Shown here: positions 48,200-57,373 of the stretch, in pieces | Layout: each line of letters opens with the position of its first letter | Position numbering within the stretch: the first letter of the stretch is position 1 | Assembly: GCA_963790325.1 (NCBI GenBank) | Contig: CAWBNY010000003.1 | Location: 682,001 to 746,000, forward strand | Reading direction: 5' to 3' | Source of the DNA: JAXDMK01 sp963790325 | Lineage (GTDB): Bacteria > Actinomycetota > Acidimicrobiia > Acidimicrobiales > AC-14 | Length of the DNA: 64,000 nt | Notes under the pieces: generated by a model | Told to the model about the DNA's origin: nothing | Database searches by the model: none | What the model saw: the letters and a program-made list of their open reading frames with translations, nothing else | Translations under genes and position numbers: made by a program

Positions 48200-48991
48200 G
48201 TGGAGATCTCCAACGACTGGGTGCGCCGCCAGCTGCGAGGGGCCGTCAGCGAGCAGTCGACCGCCATGCGCTCGATCCGCGACCTGGTGTCCCGGCTGTT
48301 CGACGGCGAGTCGAAGGTCGACGCCGCGGCCAAGGCCGACGTGGTGCTGGGCGGGTTCAACCGCCGCCGCTTCCTGCAGATCGGTGGCCTCACCATCGCC
48401 TCGGCGGCGGTGCTGGCCGCCTGCGGCAGCGACGACGACGACGACGCCGGCGGCGGCGGCGCCGCCACCACCGGCGCCAGAGGCGAAGGGGGCACCGACG
48501 TGATCATCCTGCGCACGGCGTCGTCGCTCGAGCGCTACGCAGTGGCGCTCTACGACACCGCCATCGCCTCCGGCCTGGTGACCACGGCCGCCGTCGGCGA
48601 CGCCGCCACGCTCTTCCGGGAGCAGCACCTGGAGCACGCCCTGCTGTTCGAGGGCGCCACCGAGGCCAAGGCCTCGGGCCGGGCGTTCCGCGACCCCAAC
48701 CCGGCCGTGGCCGCCATGCTTCAGTCACGGGTCGACGCCCTGCGGACGGAGAAGGACGTCGTCAAGCTCGCCTACGACGTGGAGGCGGCGGCCGCCGCCA
48801 CCTACCTCTCGTCCGTCGGTGCCTTCGAGGACCCCAAGCTGAACACCTCGGTCATGAGCGTCGGCGGCGTCGAAGCCCGCCACGTCGCCATCCTCGGTGG
48901 GGTGCTCATGGCGAGCGACTCCCCCGCCTTCCCCGCCTCCGGCTTCCAGACCGCCGACGGAGCGGTGGCGGCCGGTGACGGGGTGTCCTGA
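48200..48991 (+). CDS. Ferritin-like protein 2, Tat-type lipoprotein
   Basis: A 263-residue protein. A 50-residue helical lead (MEISNDWVRRQLRG), similar in style to protein 1, comes before a twin-arginine-like leader (NRRRFLQIGG) ending in LAAC. After an Asp/Gly linker, the ferritin-like domain shows Glu in SSLERYAVALYD, His/Glu in REQHLEHALL, Glu in YDVEAAAAATY and ExxH in GVEARHVAIL. The GTG start is 46 nt after protein 1. Export of a folded, metal-loaded protein would explain a Tat route; this is inference. Confidence 0.78.
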   Translation: MEISNDWVRRQLRGAVSEQSTAMRSIRDLVSRLFDGESKVDAAAKADVVLGGFNRRRFLQIGGLTIASAAVLAACGSDDDDDAGGGGAATTGARGEGGTDVIILRTASSLERYAVALYDTAIASGLVTTAAVGDAATLFREQHLEHALLFEGATEAKASGRAFRDPNPAVAAMLQSRVDALRTEKDVVKLAYDVEAAAAATYLSSVGAFEDPKLNTSVMSVGGVEARHVAILGGVLMASDSPAFPASGFQTADGAVAAGDGVS

Positions 48992-49052
48992 GCTCCGCCC
49001 CTTCCGGACCGGCCCACCGCCCGCCCTCAGTGGCGGGCGGTGGCGCGTCAGA

Positions 49053-49826
49053 ATGTCCGCCGTGGTCGACCATGGCAGCGAGATCGACCGTGATCGGCGG
49101 GCGGTGCTGCGCACGGTCGGCGCACTGGCCGGCGGGTGCATGGTGGGGATGGCCGCGGGGTTGCTCCCGCGGGGTGCAACCGGCGCCGGCGCCGCCTCCC
49201 GGGCCGGCGACGTAGCCCTCGACATCCGGATGCTGCAGACGGCGGCCTCCCTCGAGACCCTGGTCGTCGACCTCTACGGGGCGGCCCTGGGCACCGGTCC
49301 CCTGGGCCCGAGCGCCCCTTCGGCGGTTGCGCTGGCGACGATGACCGACCTCACTGCCCGGGACACCATCGTCCGGATCCTCACCGAGACCCAGGCCCAG
49401 CATCGGGAGCACCGGTTGGCGTTCCAGGCGCTGACGACGGCCATGGGGGGCAAGGAGCAGAACGAGCCCAACGACAAGTACGCCTCGGGCGTGGCCGCAG
49501 CCGATGTCGGCAGCCCTTCGCGGCTGGTCGACTACGCGGCCGTCCTGGAGCAGATCCTCACCGACACCTACGTCGTCGACCTCACCCTGGCGGCGAACGT
49601 CAAGGCCAAGGAGACGCTGGCCAGCGTGATGGCGGTGGAAGCCCAGCACGTCGCCCTCCTCCGGGCGGTGGGGTCCCTCCTCCGGGAGGGCACCACCCAG
49701 TTGGTGAGGATCCCCATCGGCGCCGACCTGCCCAACCTGCCCGCCACCCTGGCCGCCATCGCCTTCCCCGACGCCATCGGCGAGGTCGGTTCGGTGGCGG
49801 AGCCGGGGTCGGGAGCGGTGGCGTGA
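49053..49826 (+). CDS. Ferritin-like protein 3, Tat-type leader
   Basis: A 257-residue protein with a twin-arginine-like leader (DRRAVLRTVGALAGGCMVG) and a ferritin-like domain. Candidate ligands are Glu in ASLETLVVDLYG, His in QAQHREHRLAF, Glu in VLEQILTDTY and ExxH in AVEAQHVALL. The same four-position pattern occurs in its neighbours, but the sequences differ widely. It overlaps the next gene by GTGA. Confidence 0.78.
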   Translation: MSAVVDHGSEIDRDRRAVLRTVGALAGGCMVGMAAGLLPRGATGAGAASRAGDVALDIRMLQTAASLETLVVDLYGAALGTGPLGPSAPSAVALATMTDLTARDTIVRILTETQAQHREHRLAFQALTTAMGGKEQNEPNDKYASGVAAADVGSPSRLVDYAAVLEQILTDTYVVDLTLAANVKAKETLASVMAVEAQHVALLRAVGSLLREGTTQLVRIPIGADLPNLPATLAAIAFPDAIGEVGSVAEPGSGAVA

Positions 49827-50434
49827 CCGCCGGCCTCACCCGGCGCCACTTCCTCGGGGCGGCGGCGGCCACGGCGGTCGGGGCGGCGTGTGGCGGCGGG
49901 GGCGACGGCGAGGCCCCCGCCCCCACCACGGTGGACCGGCGGCCGCCCCTCACCGGCGACGTGGCCGTGGCCGACCTCCTCGCCCGCCTGGAGAACCTGG
50001 CCATCGGCACCTACTCCGCCCTCCTGGACACCGCCTCGGCGGGCGCGCTGGGCGTGGTGCCGGCGGTGGTGGGGTCGGTGGTCACCATCGCCCGGACCCA
50101 GCACACCGAGCACCTGGCGGTGTGGAACCGGGTCATGCGGGCGGATGGCAAGCCGGAGGTCACCACGGCCGATGCCGGCCTCAAGCCGACCATCGACGGC
50201 ATGCTGGCCCAGGTGGTCGACGTGGCCGGGGCGGCTCGGCTGGCGCTCCTCCTGGAGGAGATCCTGGCCGACACCTACCTCAAGTCGATCCCCACCCTGG
50301 TCGACACCGAGTCGGTGCGGGCGGCGGCCCTCATCCTGGTCACCGACCAGCAGCACCAGGTCATCCTGCGCCTGGCCCTGGGCGAGTACCCCGTCCCGGA
50401 ACCGCTCCAGGTCCCCGACAAGGCGGCTTCGTAA
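49823..50434 (+). CDS. Ferritin-like protein 4, Tat-type lipoprotein
   Basis: A 203-residue protein with a twin-arginine leader (TRRHFLGAAAATAVGAAC) ending at a likely lipobox Cys. The ferritin-like domain shows Glu in ARLENLAIGTYS, His in TQHTEHLAVW, Glu in LLEEILADTYL and DxxH in VTDQQHQVIL, where Asp replaces the usual Glu. It is the last and shortest of the four and is translationally coupled to protein 3. Confidence 0.78.
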   Translation: MTAGLTRRHFLGAAAATAVGAACGGGGDGEAPAPTTVDRRPPLTGDVAVADLLARLENLAIGTYSALLDTASAGALGVVPAVVGSVVTIARTQHTEHLAVWNRVMRADGKPEVTTADAGLKPTIDGMLAQVVDVAGAARLALLLEEILADTYLKSIPTLVDTESVRAAALILVTDQQHQVILRLALGEYPVPEPLQVPDKAAS

Positions 50435-50458
50435 CTCCCGCCCGCCGGCACGCCGAGA

Positions 50459-50851
50459 TCACACCTCGTAGTCGGTGACCTCGCGGATCCGGGTCTGGAT
50501 GTCCTTGTACTCCTTGCTCTGGGTCAGAGGGAGCAGTCCCATGAGCTTGCCCATGTTCCCGGTGACCTTGATGCGGCCCTGCATGAAGGCGGCGTTGGCG
50601 TCGAGCTCGCCCTTTTGGATCCGCACCGAGTCGTCCCACGACAGGCTGAGGGTGAACTCGGCGTCGGGGTCGTCGCCCAGCTGCGAGGTGGTGAGCTTGC
50701 CGCTCTCGACCACCCAGAAGTAGCGGACGTCGCCGTTGGGGCCCTTGGTGACGTTGTACTGCATGCGGGCGGTGGCGCCGGGCCGCTCGGGGAACGTCTG
50801 GGCCAGCTCCTTCTGCGCGTCGAGCCACGGCTGCGTCAAATACTTCTCCAT
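50459..50851 (-). CDS. SCP2 sterol-binding-domain protein
   Basis: A 130-residue SCP2-fold protein: MQYNVTKGPNGDVRYFWVV, DAEFTLSLSWDDSVRIQKGE, DANAAFMQGRIKVTGNMGKL (each partial). The family binds lipids in a hydrophobic tunnel. It lies 10 nt downstream of the mca gene and is convergent with the ferritin-like cluster. Confidence 0.85.
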   Translation of the reverse strand: MEKYLTQPWLDAQKELAQTFPERPGATARMQYNVTKGPNGDVRYFWVVESGKLTTSQLGDDPDAEFTLSLSWDDSVRIQKGELDANAAFMQGRIKVTGNMGKLMGLLPLTQSKEYKDIQTRIREVTDYEV

Positions 50852-50861
50852 GCAGCGGAGA

Positions 50862-51728
50862 CTAGCGCCGGGCCGGCTCCCGCAGACCGGCGAAGAGGTC
50901 GTCCTCGGGGAGGGGGGCGTCGACCAGGGAGCGGGCCCGGATGTAGTCGTCGTAGGGGTAGGCGTTGCCCGCTTCGGGGGGCAGGCCGAACCAGAACGGC
51001 GACGCGGGGTCGATCTGGGTGGCGTGGGCGAGCAGGGCCGCGTCGCGGATGTCGTCGTCGGGGACGACTTCGATGCGGGTGGTGATGCGCCCGTCGTCGT
51101 CGCGCCGGGCCATCCACTCCTCGGGGATGGGCGACTCCAGGCCGAGCTCGAGGAACTTCTCGTGCAGGGCCACGATCCGGGCCCGGGTCCAGGCCGTGTA
51201 GTACAGCTTCGAAACCTGCCAAGGCGAACCCCGGTCGGGGAAGCGGTCGGGGTCGGCAGCGGCGTCGAAGGCGACCACGCTGATGTCGTGGACCCGCAGG
51301 TGGTCGGGGTGGGGATAGCCCTCCTGGTCGTCGGCGTAGGTGACGACGACCTGGGGCCGCTCCCGGCGGATGACCGCCACCAGGCGGGCGACCGCCTCGT
51401 CGAAGTCGGCGGCCGCGAAGCACCCGGGACGGCTGTTGGCCTCGCTGCCGGCCATCCCCGAGTCCCGGTAGCCGAGCATGACCACCTCGTGGTAGCCGAT
51501 GATGGCGGCGGACCGGGCCAGCTCCTCCATCCGGACCTCGGACAGCCGGTCCCGGACCTCGGGCCGGTCCATGGCCGGGTTGAGGATGTCGCCCTCCTCG
51601 CCCCCGGTGGCGCACACCAGCACGCAGCGGGCGCCCTCCCGGGCGTAGCGATGGACGGTGGCCGCCCCCTTCGAGGCCTCGTCGTCGGGATGGGCGTGGA
51701 CGGTCAGCAGGCGGAGGTTGTCGTCCAT
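50862..51728 (-). CDS. mca: Mycothiol S-conjugate amidase
   Basis: A 288-residue PIG-L/LmbE-family zinc amidase. The metal site is HAHPDDE (residues 11-17) with HPDH further on. Mca-specific stretches include EASKGAATVHRYA, GGEEGDILNPAMD, EGYPHPDHLRVHD, WQVSKLYY and LLAHATQIDP. It cleaves toxin-mycothiol conjugates so that mercapturates can be exported. It implies a mycothiol-making actinobacterium. The ATG is at 51728; 77 nt separate it from the divergent P-loop gene. Confidence 0.92.
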   Translation of the reverse strand: MDDNLRLLTVHAHPDDEASKGAATVHRYAREGARCVLVCATGGEEGDILNPAMDRPEVRDRLSEVRMEELARSAAIIGYHEVVMLGYRDSGMAGSEANSRPGCFAAADFDEAVARLVAVIRRERPQVVVTYADDQEGYPHPDHLRVHDISVVAFDAAADPDRFPDRGSPWQVSKLYYTAWTRARIVALHEKFLELGLESPIPEEWMARRDDDGRITTRIEVVPDDDIRDAALLAHATQIDPASPFWFGLPPEAGNAYPYDDYIRARSLVDAPLPEDDLFAGLREPARR

Positions 51729-51804
51729 AGGTTCAACGCTACCGGCGGTCGGACGCCGGTCCGACGAGTTGTGGGCCCGCCCCCGGCCAGCCAGACTCCG
51801 CCCG

Positions 51805-52341
51805 ATGAAAGTCGCCTTCGTCGGATCGTTCTCCACCGGCAAGACCACCCTGGCCAACCTGTTCGCCAAGGAATGGGACCTGCCCCTGCTGCCCGAGGTC
51901 GCCCGGGAGGTGGTCAAGCTCGGGTTCCCCCTGGACATGAGCGCCACCGCCGAGACGGAGACGCTCATCTTCCTCAAGCAGTGGCGGGCGGAGGCGGTGC
52001 ACCCCGCCTTCGTGGCCGACCGGTCGGTGTACGACGTCCTCGCCTACGCCGACTGGGTGATGGAGCACAACGATCCCGGTCGCAAGGAGAACCACCTCTG
52101 GTACGAGTCCCGGGAGATCGCCCTGCTCGACCTCCGGGCCCGGTACGACGAGGTGTTCTACCTGCCGGTCGAGTTCCCCATCGTCCTCGACGGCCTCCGG
52201 CCCGACGACACGACCTTCCAGGCCGACATCGACCGCCGCATCGTGAGCCTCCTGCACGACGCCGACGTGCAGTTCACCACCCTCACCGGTTCGGTCGAGG
52301 ACCGCCAGGACCAGGTCCGCCGGCTGGTGGGGCCCACCTAA
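51805..52341 (+). CDS. NadR-like P-loop ATPase (AAA_28)
   Basis: A 178-residue P-loop protein with Walker A GSFSTGKTTL at the N-terminus and a possible Walker B/lid in FVADRSVYDVLAYADW. It resembles the kinase domain of NadR and related AAA_28 proteins. A nucleoside or nicotinamide-riboside kinase role is possible but not shown. It is followed 62 nt later by corA. Confidence 0.78.
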   Translation: MKVAFVGSFSTGKTTLANLFAKEWDLPLLPEVAREVVKLGFPLDMSATAETETLIFLKQWRAEAVHPAFVADRSVYDVLAYADWVMEHNDPGRKENHLWYESREIALLDLRARYDEVFYLPVEFPIVLDGLRPDDTTFQADIDRRIVSLLHDADVQFTTLTGSVEDRQDQVRRLVGPT

Positions 52342-52403
52342 CCCCGGGCCGTGGGGTCGTCGGAGGCGCGGCGCGGCAACCGCCGCCGATACCGTCGCGG
52401 TCG

Positions 52404-53342
52404 GTGATCACCGCCTGGGTCTTCGAGAGCGGCGCCTTCAAGGAGATCCCCAGCGCCGACGTCTCCGAGCTGCTCGACGTCGACCATCGCATCCTGTGGG
52501 TCGACGTGGTCGACCCCACCGAGGACGACCTGGCCTGTGTGCAGGAGGAGTTCTCCCTCCACCCCCTGGCCATGGAGGACATCCGCGAGCGCCACCAGCG
52601 GCCCAAGATCGAGACCTACCCGGACCATTCCTTCATGGTCGCCTACACCCGCGAGCTCCAGGAGATCGAGATGTTCGTCGGGTCCGGGTGGCTGCTGACG
52701 GTCGGGTCCCCCGGGTGGGCCAACGATCCCATCCGGGCCCGCTTCGAGCGCATCCACCTGGAGAAGCCCACGGTGGGCTACCTGGTCTACGTCCTGCTCG
52801 ACGAGGTGGTGGACGGGTACTTCACCACCACCGACGAGATCGAGGACATCCTGGAGGACCTCGAAGAGCGAATCTTCAGCGAGGACCTTCCCTGCGAGCG
52901 CGACGTCCAGGAGGACCTCTTCACCGTCCGCCGCAAGCTGCTCGAGTTCCGCCGGGTCATCGTCCCCCTCCGGGACGTGATCCAGGTCCTGCTCCGCCGG
53001 GAGGCGCCATGGGTCGACGACGTCACCGCCACCCACCTGCAGGACGTCTACGACCACGTGCTGCGGGCGGTCGACGTGGTCGACAGCCAGCGGGAGCTCA
53101 TGGGCAACGCGGTCGACGCCCACCTGGCGATCATCTCCAACCGGGTCAACGAGGTGATGAAGCGGATGACGTCGTGGGGCGCCATCCTTCTCGGCTCCAC
53201 CCTGGTGGCGGGGATCTACGGGATGAACTTCGAGCACATGCCCGAGCTCGGCTGGCGCCTGGGCTACCCCTGGGCCCTCGGCCTGATGGCGCTGCTCACC
53301 GTCGTCGGCTACCGCTATTTCAAGCGGAAGGACTGGCTTTAG
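52404..53342 (+). CDS. corA: CorA-family magnesium/cobalt channel
   Basis: A 312-residue protein with a large cytoplasmic N-domain (LHPLAMEDIRERHQRPKIE, TVRRKLLEFRRVIVPLRDVI (partial)) and two C-terminal membrane helices. The selectivity motif GMN is at residues 273-275 (YGMNFEHMPEL). The GTG start gives a typical length. Mg2+ is the likely substrate. An MgtE-like permease lies 2 kb downstream on the other strand. Confidence 0.93.
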   Translation: MITAWVFESGAFKEIPSADVSELLDVDHRILWVDVVDPTEDDLACVQEEFSLHPLAMEDIRERHQRPKIETYPDHSFMVAYTRELQEIEMFVGSGWLLTVGSPGWANDPIRARFERIHLEKPTVGYLVYVLLDEVVDGYFTTTDEIEDILEDLEERIFSEDLPCERDVQEDLFTVRRKLLEFRRVIVPLRDVIQVLLRREAPWVDDVTATHLQDVYDHVLRAVDVVDSQRELMGNAVDAHLAIISNRVNEVMKRMTSWGAILLGSTLVAGIYGMNFEHMPELGWRLGYPWALGLMALLTVVGYRYFKRKDWL

Positions 53343-53405
53343 GGCGGCGAAGACCATCGGTTAGGAGCCTTGACTCCCTTCTCCGGGCTGGACGAGGCTC
53401 ACGCC

Positions 53406-53909
53406 ATGCAGACTCGACGATGGTTCGTGGTGGTGGCGGTTGTCCTGTCGGTCGCCCTGGGCGCATGCGGCGACGACGGTGACGGCGCCGGCGTGGCCAC
53501 CGACTCGGCCGACGCCGGGTCTCCGTGCAGCCCGGTGGGCGGGGAGCTGGCCGCCGGCGCCACCAGAACCGTCCCGGTGGAGCTGACGGAGTACTCGTTC
53601 ACCCCGGCGACGATCGAAGTGGCCGCAGGCGTGGTGACCTTCGCCGCCACCAACCGCGGCACGGTCGACCACGAGGTGGCGTTCCTGCCCGGTGGCGGCG
53701 AGGTGCCCCTGACCGGCCAGGGCAACCCCGACGAGGAGGCGCTGGAGGCGGCGGGCGCGTTCGAGCTGGAAGCCTTCGGGCCGGGTCTCGACTGCAACGC
53801 CACCTACGACCTGAAGCCGGGGACCTACACCGTGTTCTGCATCGTCACCGACCCCGACGGCCTGACCCACCTCCAGAAGGGCATGCGGGGCACCCTGACC
53901 GTGGCCTGA
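53406..53909 (+). CDS. Second cupredoxin-like lipoprotein
   Basis: A 167-residue exported protein with a lipoprotein leader (VVAVVLSVALGAC). The cupredoxin domain has EYSFTPATIEVAAGVVTF, a ligand His in VDHEVAFL, and Cys, His and Met in FCIVTDPDGLTHLQKGM. The Cys-His spacing is larger than in the other cupredoxin here, so the site may differ. ATG 53406 is used. Confidence 0.85.
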   Translation: MQTRRWFVVVAVVLSVALGACGDDGDGAGVATDSADAGSPCSPVGGELAAGATRTVPVELTEYSFTPATIEVAAGVVTFAATNRGTVDHEVAFLPGGGEVPLTGQGNPDEEALEAAGAFELEAFGPGLDCNATYDLKPGTYTVFCIVTDPDGLTHLQKGMRGTLTVA

Positions 53910-53966
53910 CCGGGGCTTGGACGCCGCCGGGCCGCCCGCTCGGCCACCGAAGCCGCCGGGGCGGTG

Positions 53967-55223
53967 CTACCAGCCGTCGCTGGCGGACCCGGCGGGGACC
54001 AACTCGTCCTCGCCCGTCTCCTCGTCGCTGATGAGCTCGTAGCCGCACAGGGCGGCCAGGTGGGCGTGGCCCTCGTCGGGACCGGTGGCGATCAGCTCGT
54101 CGCCCGGGCTCAGCACCACCACCGGCTGGGGCCGGTAGACGTAGCGCCCTCCCCGGCGGATGGCCAGCACGAAGAAGCCGGTCTCCGTCTCCAGGCACAG
54201 CTCCTTGAGGCTGTGGCCGGCGGCGGCCGAGTCCTCGGCCACCGGGACCCGCACCACCACCTCCTCGGCGTCGCCCAGGGCCACCGCCAGGATGGGGTGG
54301 AGCTCCTCGCCCTGCTCCACCAGCCACACCATCTGCTGGGCGGCATCGCCGATCTCCTCCGCCGCCTGGGCCAGGTGCATGAGGCCCCGCAGTCCGGACG
54401 GGTCGACCCGCTCCTGGGCCGCCCGCAGCACCCACAGCTCGAGGCGCTCCATCATCTCGTCGAGCCGGTCCTCGAGGTGGTTGACCTCGGCGGCCAGCCC
54501 CTGGTCGCGCAGCACGAGAGCGGAGTAGGCCAGGCCCACCGCCACCTCGGAGATGTTCTTCATCTCCACCAGGACGTCGATGGCCCGGTCGAGGTCGGAC
54601 ACCGCCGGCTCCTCCGGCGCCTGGGGCGGCTCCCACACCGGGGCGCCGGCCAGCTGGCGCAGCTCGGCGATCCCCGCCGCCGCGCCCTGGAGGAAGAGCA
54701 CGTCGCCCGGACGCAGCACCATGTCACCGTCGATCTCGGTGTTCCACTCCCGGCCCCGGCGCAGCGCGACCACCCGCATCCCGACCTCGACCGGCAGCTC
54801 CAGGTCGGCCAGGGTGTGGTGGGCCATGGCCGAGTCGTCGCGGATGCGGACCCGGTGGGAGATCTCCTCCGCCTGGGACAGGTCGGCCACCAGGGCCCGG
54901 GGGATGCCGAGCCGGGCCGAGACGATGTGGGCGATGTCGACCGCGGAGTTGCCCAGGCGCTCGATGGCGCTCACCACCTGGAGGACCGAGGCCATGGCGT
55001 CGGCGTCCCTCGGCGAGCGGGCGGCCAGCACGCAGATGGCGCGCATCTCGTGGATGAGATCGGAGAGGTCGACCTCCAGCTCGTCGACCTCCTCGGCCAT
55101 GGCCAGGTCGCCGAAGTACACCGCGGCGTAGCCCAGGTCGATCATCAGCTCCGAGGTGTCCTTCGCCTCCGAGAGCATGGTCTTGAGATTTCGGGGTCGA
55201 TCGTCCATCCGGTGCCGCTCCAC
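53967..55223 (-). CDS. PhoU-TrkA_C-PhoU-TrkA_C tandem protein
   Basis: A 418-residue soluble regulator made of two similar halves. Each has a PhoU-like helical part (EAKDTSELMIDLGYAAVYFG; VEMKNISEVAVGLAYSALVL) and a TrkA_C/RCK_C-type part (VGMRVVALRRG...LRPGDVLFLQG; GFFVLAIRRGG...LSPGDELIATG). Such COG3273-type proteins are found beside MgtE-like permeases, also in archaea, and probably sense a ligand for the channel. It starts 1 nt after the permease stop. Confidence 0.85.
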   Translation of the reverse strand: MERHRMDDRPRNLKTMLSEAKDTSELMIDLGYAAVYFGDLAMAEEVDELEVDLSDLIHEMRAICVLAARSPRDADAMASVLQVVSAIERLGNSAVDIAHIVSARLGIPRALVADLSQAEEISHRVRIRDDSAMAHHTLADLELPVEVGMRVVALRRGREWNTEIDGDMVLRPGDVLFLQGAAAGIAELRQLAGAPVWEPPQAPEEPAVSDLDRAIDVLVEMKNISEVAVGLAYSALVLRDQGLAAEVNHLEDRLDEMMERLELWVLRAAQERVDPSGLRGLMHLAQAAEEIGDAAQQMVWLVEQGEELHPILAVALGDAEEVVVRVPVAEDSAAAGHSLKELCLETETGFFVLAIRRGGRYVYRPQPVVVLSPGDELIATGPDEGHAHLAALCGYELISDEETGEDELVPAGSASDGW

Positions 55224-55224
55224 G

Positions 55225-56730
55225 TTAGGTCACGCCCAGGGCGACGATGACGAGGATGAGGATCAGGGCGCCGGCGAAGTCCACCGACGAGGTGACGAGG
55301 GGGATGCCGTAGGTGTCGGGGTCGACGCCGAAGCGGACGGCGGCGATGGTGCCGTAGTAGGCCACGGCCACCACGAAGGCCACCACGAGGGCGCCGCCGA
55401 CGAGGGAGGCGGCCACCATCTGGGGCAGGCCGGGGCTGGTCTGGCCCAGGGCCCGCCCGACGTAGTGGGCGCCGACGCCGTTGAACAGGTACACCGGCAG
55501 GCCGAGGACGAGCATCATGGCGCCGTCCAGGCGGGCGTCCCGGCTGGGGACCGGGATCGGGGCCATGAGGCCGAGGTGGAGCTTGGTCGAGAGGCGAGCC
55601 GAGAGGATGCCGCCGAGGGCTCCCGCGCTGCTGATGAAGGCGGGGAAGAGGATGAGCAGAGCCGGGTAGGTGGCGAAGGTCTCCAGCCGCTTCTCGATGG
55701 CGATGCCGGCCATCGTGCTCAGGCAGGCCGCGCCCAGGAGGATGGGGGTCGACTCCCGGACGACCTGGCGGAGGACGTCCTGGTGGGAGCGCCAGGCGAG
55801 GACGAAGCCGCCCACGGCGACGGCACCCACCGCCGACCCCAGCACGTCGGACCCCCTCGGCAGATCGACCACGAGCAGGCTGGCCACCCACAGGGCGGGC
55901 AGGGTGAGCACGTCGCCCAGGGTGGACACGATGGGCGCGGTCACGTTGTCGAGGTCCCAGTGGAAGCGGACGGAGCCGGCGGCCAGGGCCATGGTGGCGA
56001 CGAGGACGACAAGGGATGCGAGCAGTCCGCCGACGATCGAGATGAGGGCGAGGTCGAAGACGGAGATGGTGCCGGCCACGCCGAGGGCGACGGCCACCAC
56101 CTTGGCCACGACCGCCAGGAGGAGCGAGAGGAAGAGGGTCAGGACGAGGGAGGCGGCCACGTTCTGGCCGACGATGGTGCGGGGGCGGAGGGAGACGCGG
56201 AACGTGCCCACGTGGATGGCCGTGCTCAGGCGGTTGCCGAGGGCCGAGAACACGTTGCCCCGCAGGCCGATGGCGGCGGGAACGAGCACGAGGAGTCCCG
56301 GAAGGCGCTCGAAGGTGCCGGTGATGGCACCCAGGACGGCCCCCGCCACCAGGCTGGTGGAGCTGTTCAGGAACAGCGAGATGAGGCTCTGGCGGGCCCC
56401 GTCGGTGCTCGGCCCGAGGAGGGCGAGCAGTCGGCGGGTGAGCGTGATGGGACGGACGACCTTGCGGGCGCTGCGGATGGGCTTGACGACGGTGGTCCCG
56501 ACCTTGCCGACCGTCGAGCCGACCTGGGAGATCGCCTGTCGGGGCAGGGCCCGGTCGATCCGGGGGCGGGGACGGCTGGTCGTGGCGGCCCGGGGCTCAG
56601 CCGGTGCCGGCGGGCGGCTGCGTCGGGAGGGCCGGCGGCGGCCGCCGCCGCCGTCGTCGGGCGCTGCGTCCCCGTCAGTGTCCGCCGGCGCGTCGGGACC
56701 GACGCCCCTGCGGCGTACCAGGCGTGCCAT
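55225..56730 (-). CDS. MgtE/SLC41-like divalent cation permease
   Basis: A 501-residue membrane protein with an Arg/Pro-rich N-terminus of about 100 residues and two MgtE-type membrane domains. The key motifs are PAAIGLRGNVFSALGNRLST, DNVTAPIVSTLGDVLTLP and DPDTYGIPLVTSSVDFAGAL (each Mg-site-like). The CBS and N domains of classic MgtE are absent; the coupled PhoU/TrkA_C protein may supply the regulation in trans. Confidence 0.86.
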   Translation of the reverse strand: MARLVRRRGVGPDAPADTDGDAAPDDGGGGRRRPSRRSRPPAPAEPRAATTSRPRPRIDRALPRQAISQVGSTVGKVGTTVVKPIRSARKVVRPITLTRRLLALLGPSTDGARQSLISLFLNSSTSLVAGAVLGAITGTFERLPGLLVLVPAAIGLRGNVFSALGNRLSTAIHVGTFRVSLRPRTIVGQNVAASLVLTLFLSLLLAVVAKVVAVALGVAGTISVFDLALISIVGGLLASLVVLVATMALAAGSVRFHWDLDNVTAPIVSTLGDVLTLPALWVASLLVVDLPRGSDVLGSAVGAVAVGGFVLAWRSHQDVLRQVVRESTPILLGAACLSTMAGIAIEKRLETFATYPALLILFPAFISSAGALGGILSARLSTKLHLGLMAPIPVPSRDARLDGAMMLVLGLPVYLFNGVGAHYVGRALGQTSPGLPQMVAASLVGGALVVAFVVAVAYYGTIAAVRFGVDPDTYGIPLVTSSVDFAGALILILVIVALGVT

Positions 56731-56937
56731 GACTCGGCGGTTCCGCCATCGGGGTCCTCCACCCTCGTCTCCGGACGAATCCTACCGGCCGCGGCGTTCC
56801 GGTCGTGGTGCTCCCCACCGAGGGATATGTCCGTATCCGAGACGTCCGTGACGGCCGTAGGCGCCTGCCCGGACGACCACCCGGCGACGCCCCCGGAGGC
56901 GCGCCGCCGGGTGGCCGACACGGTCGCCGGTTCGTGG

Positions 56938-57240
56938 TCAGTCGACGGCGGCGATGAGGACGTCGGCACCGGCGGTGGCGAAGTTGGCCAGGTCGGCCAC
57001 GGTGGCCTGGCCCTCGGGAGAGCCCATGGAGGCCTGGAGCGTCGGGAGGTCCTTGAACCAGATCTCCGCCATGCGGAAGTAGGGCAGCGGCGAGCCGTCG
57101 GGGGTGGCGGCCGCCCTGGCCGTCTCCACCCGGGTGACGTTGGGGATCTTGGCGGCGATGCCGAGGTGGCGGCTGAAGTAGTAGTCCTCGAAGGCGGCGG
57201 GATCGGTGGGCTCGTTGTACAGAACGGTGACCTTGAACAT
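56938..57240 (-). CDS. EthD-family protein
   Basis: A 100-residue ferredoxin-like-fold protein: FKVTVLYNEPTDPAAFEDYY, SRHLGIAAKIPNVTRVE, YFRMAEIWF. The EthD family contains small enzymes or accessory proteins in ether degradation and polyketide tailoring. An AAAGGA Shine-Dalgarno precedes the ATG. It is divergent from the SARP regulator and may be its target; that is only positional inference. Confidence 0.85.
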   Translation of the reverse strand: MFKVTVLYNEPTDPAAFEDYYFSRHLGIAAKIPNVTRVETARAAATPDGSPLPYFRMAEIWFKDLPTLQASMGSPEGQATVADLANFATAGADVLIAAVD

Positions 57241-57373
57241 GGCTGGGTCCTTTCGGAGTGGGCTCGGGGTACGAGGTGATCGTCCGGCACGGCGGTCACC
57301 ACCGAGTCACCGCCTGGTAACGACCGGCCCCGACCACCGGCCACTTCCGTCTCCCCGGAGCTAGCGTGAACCG

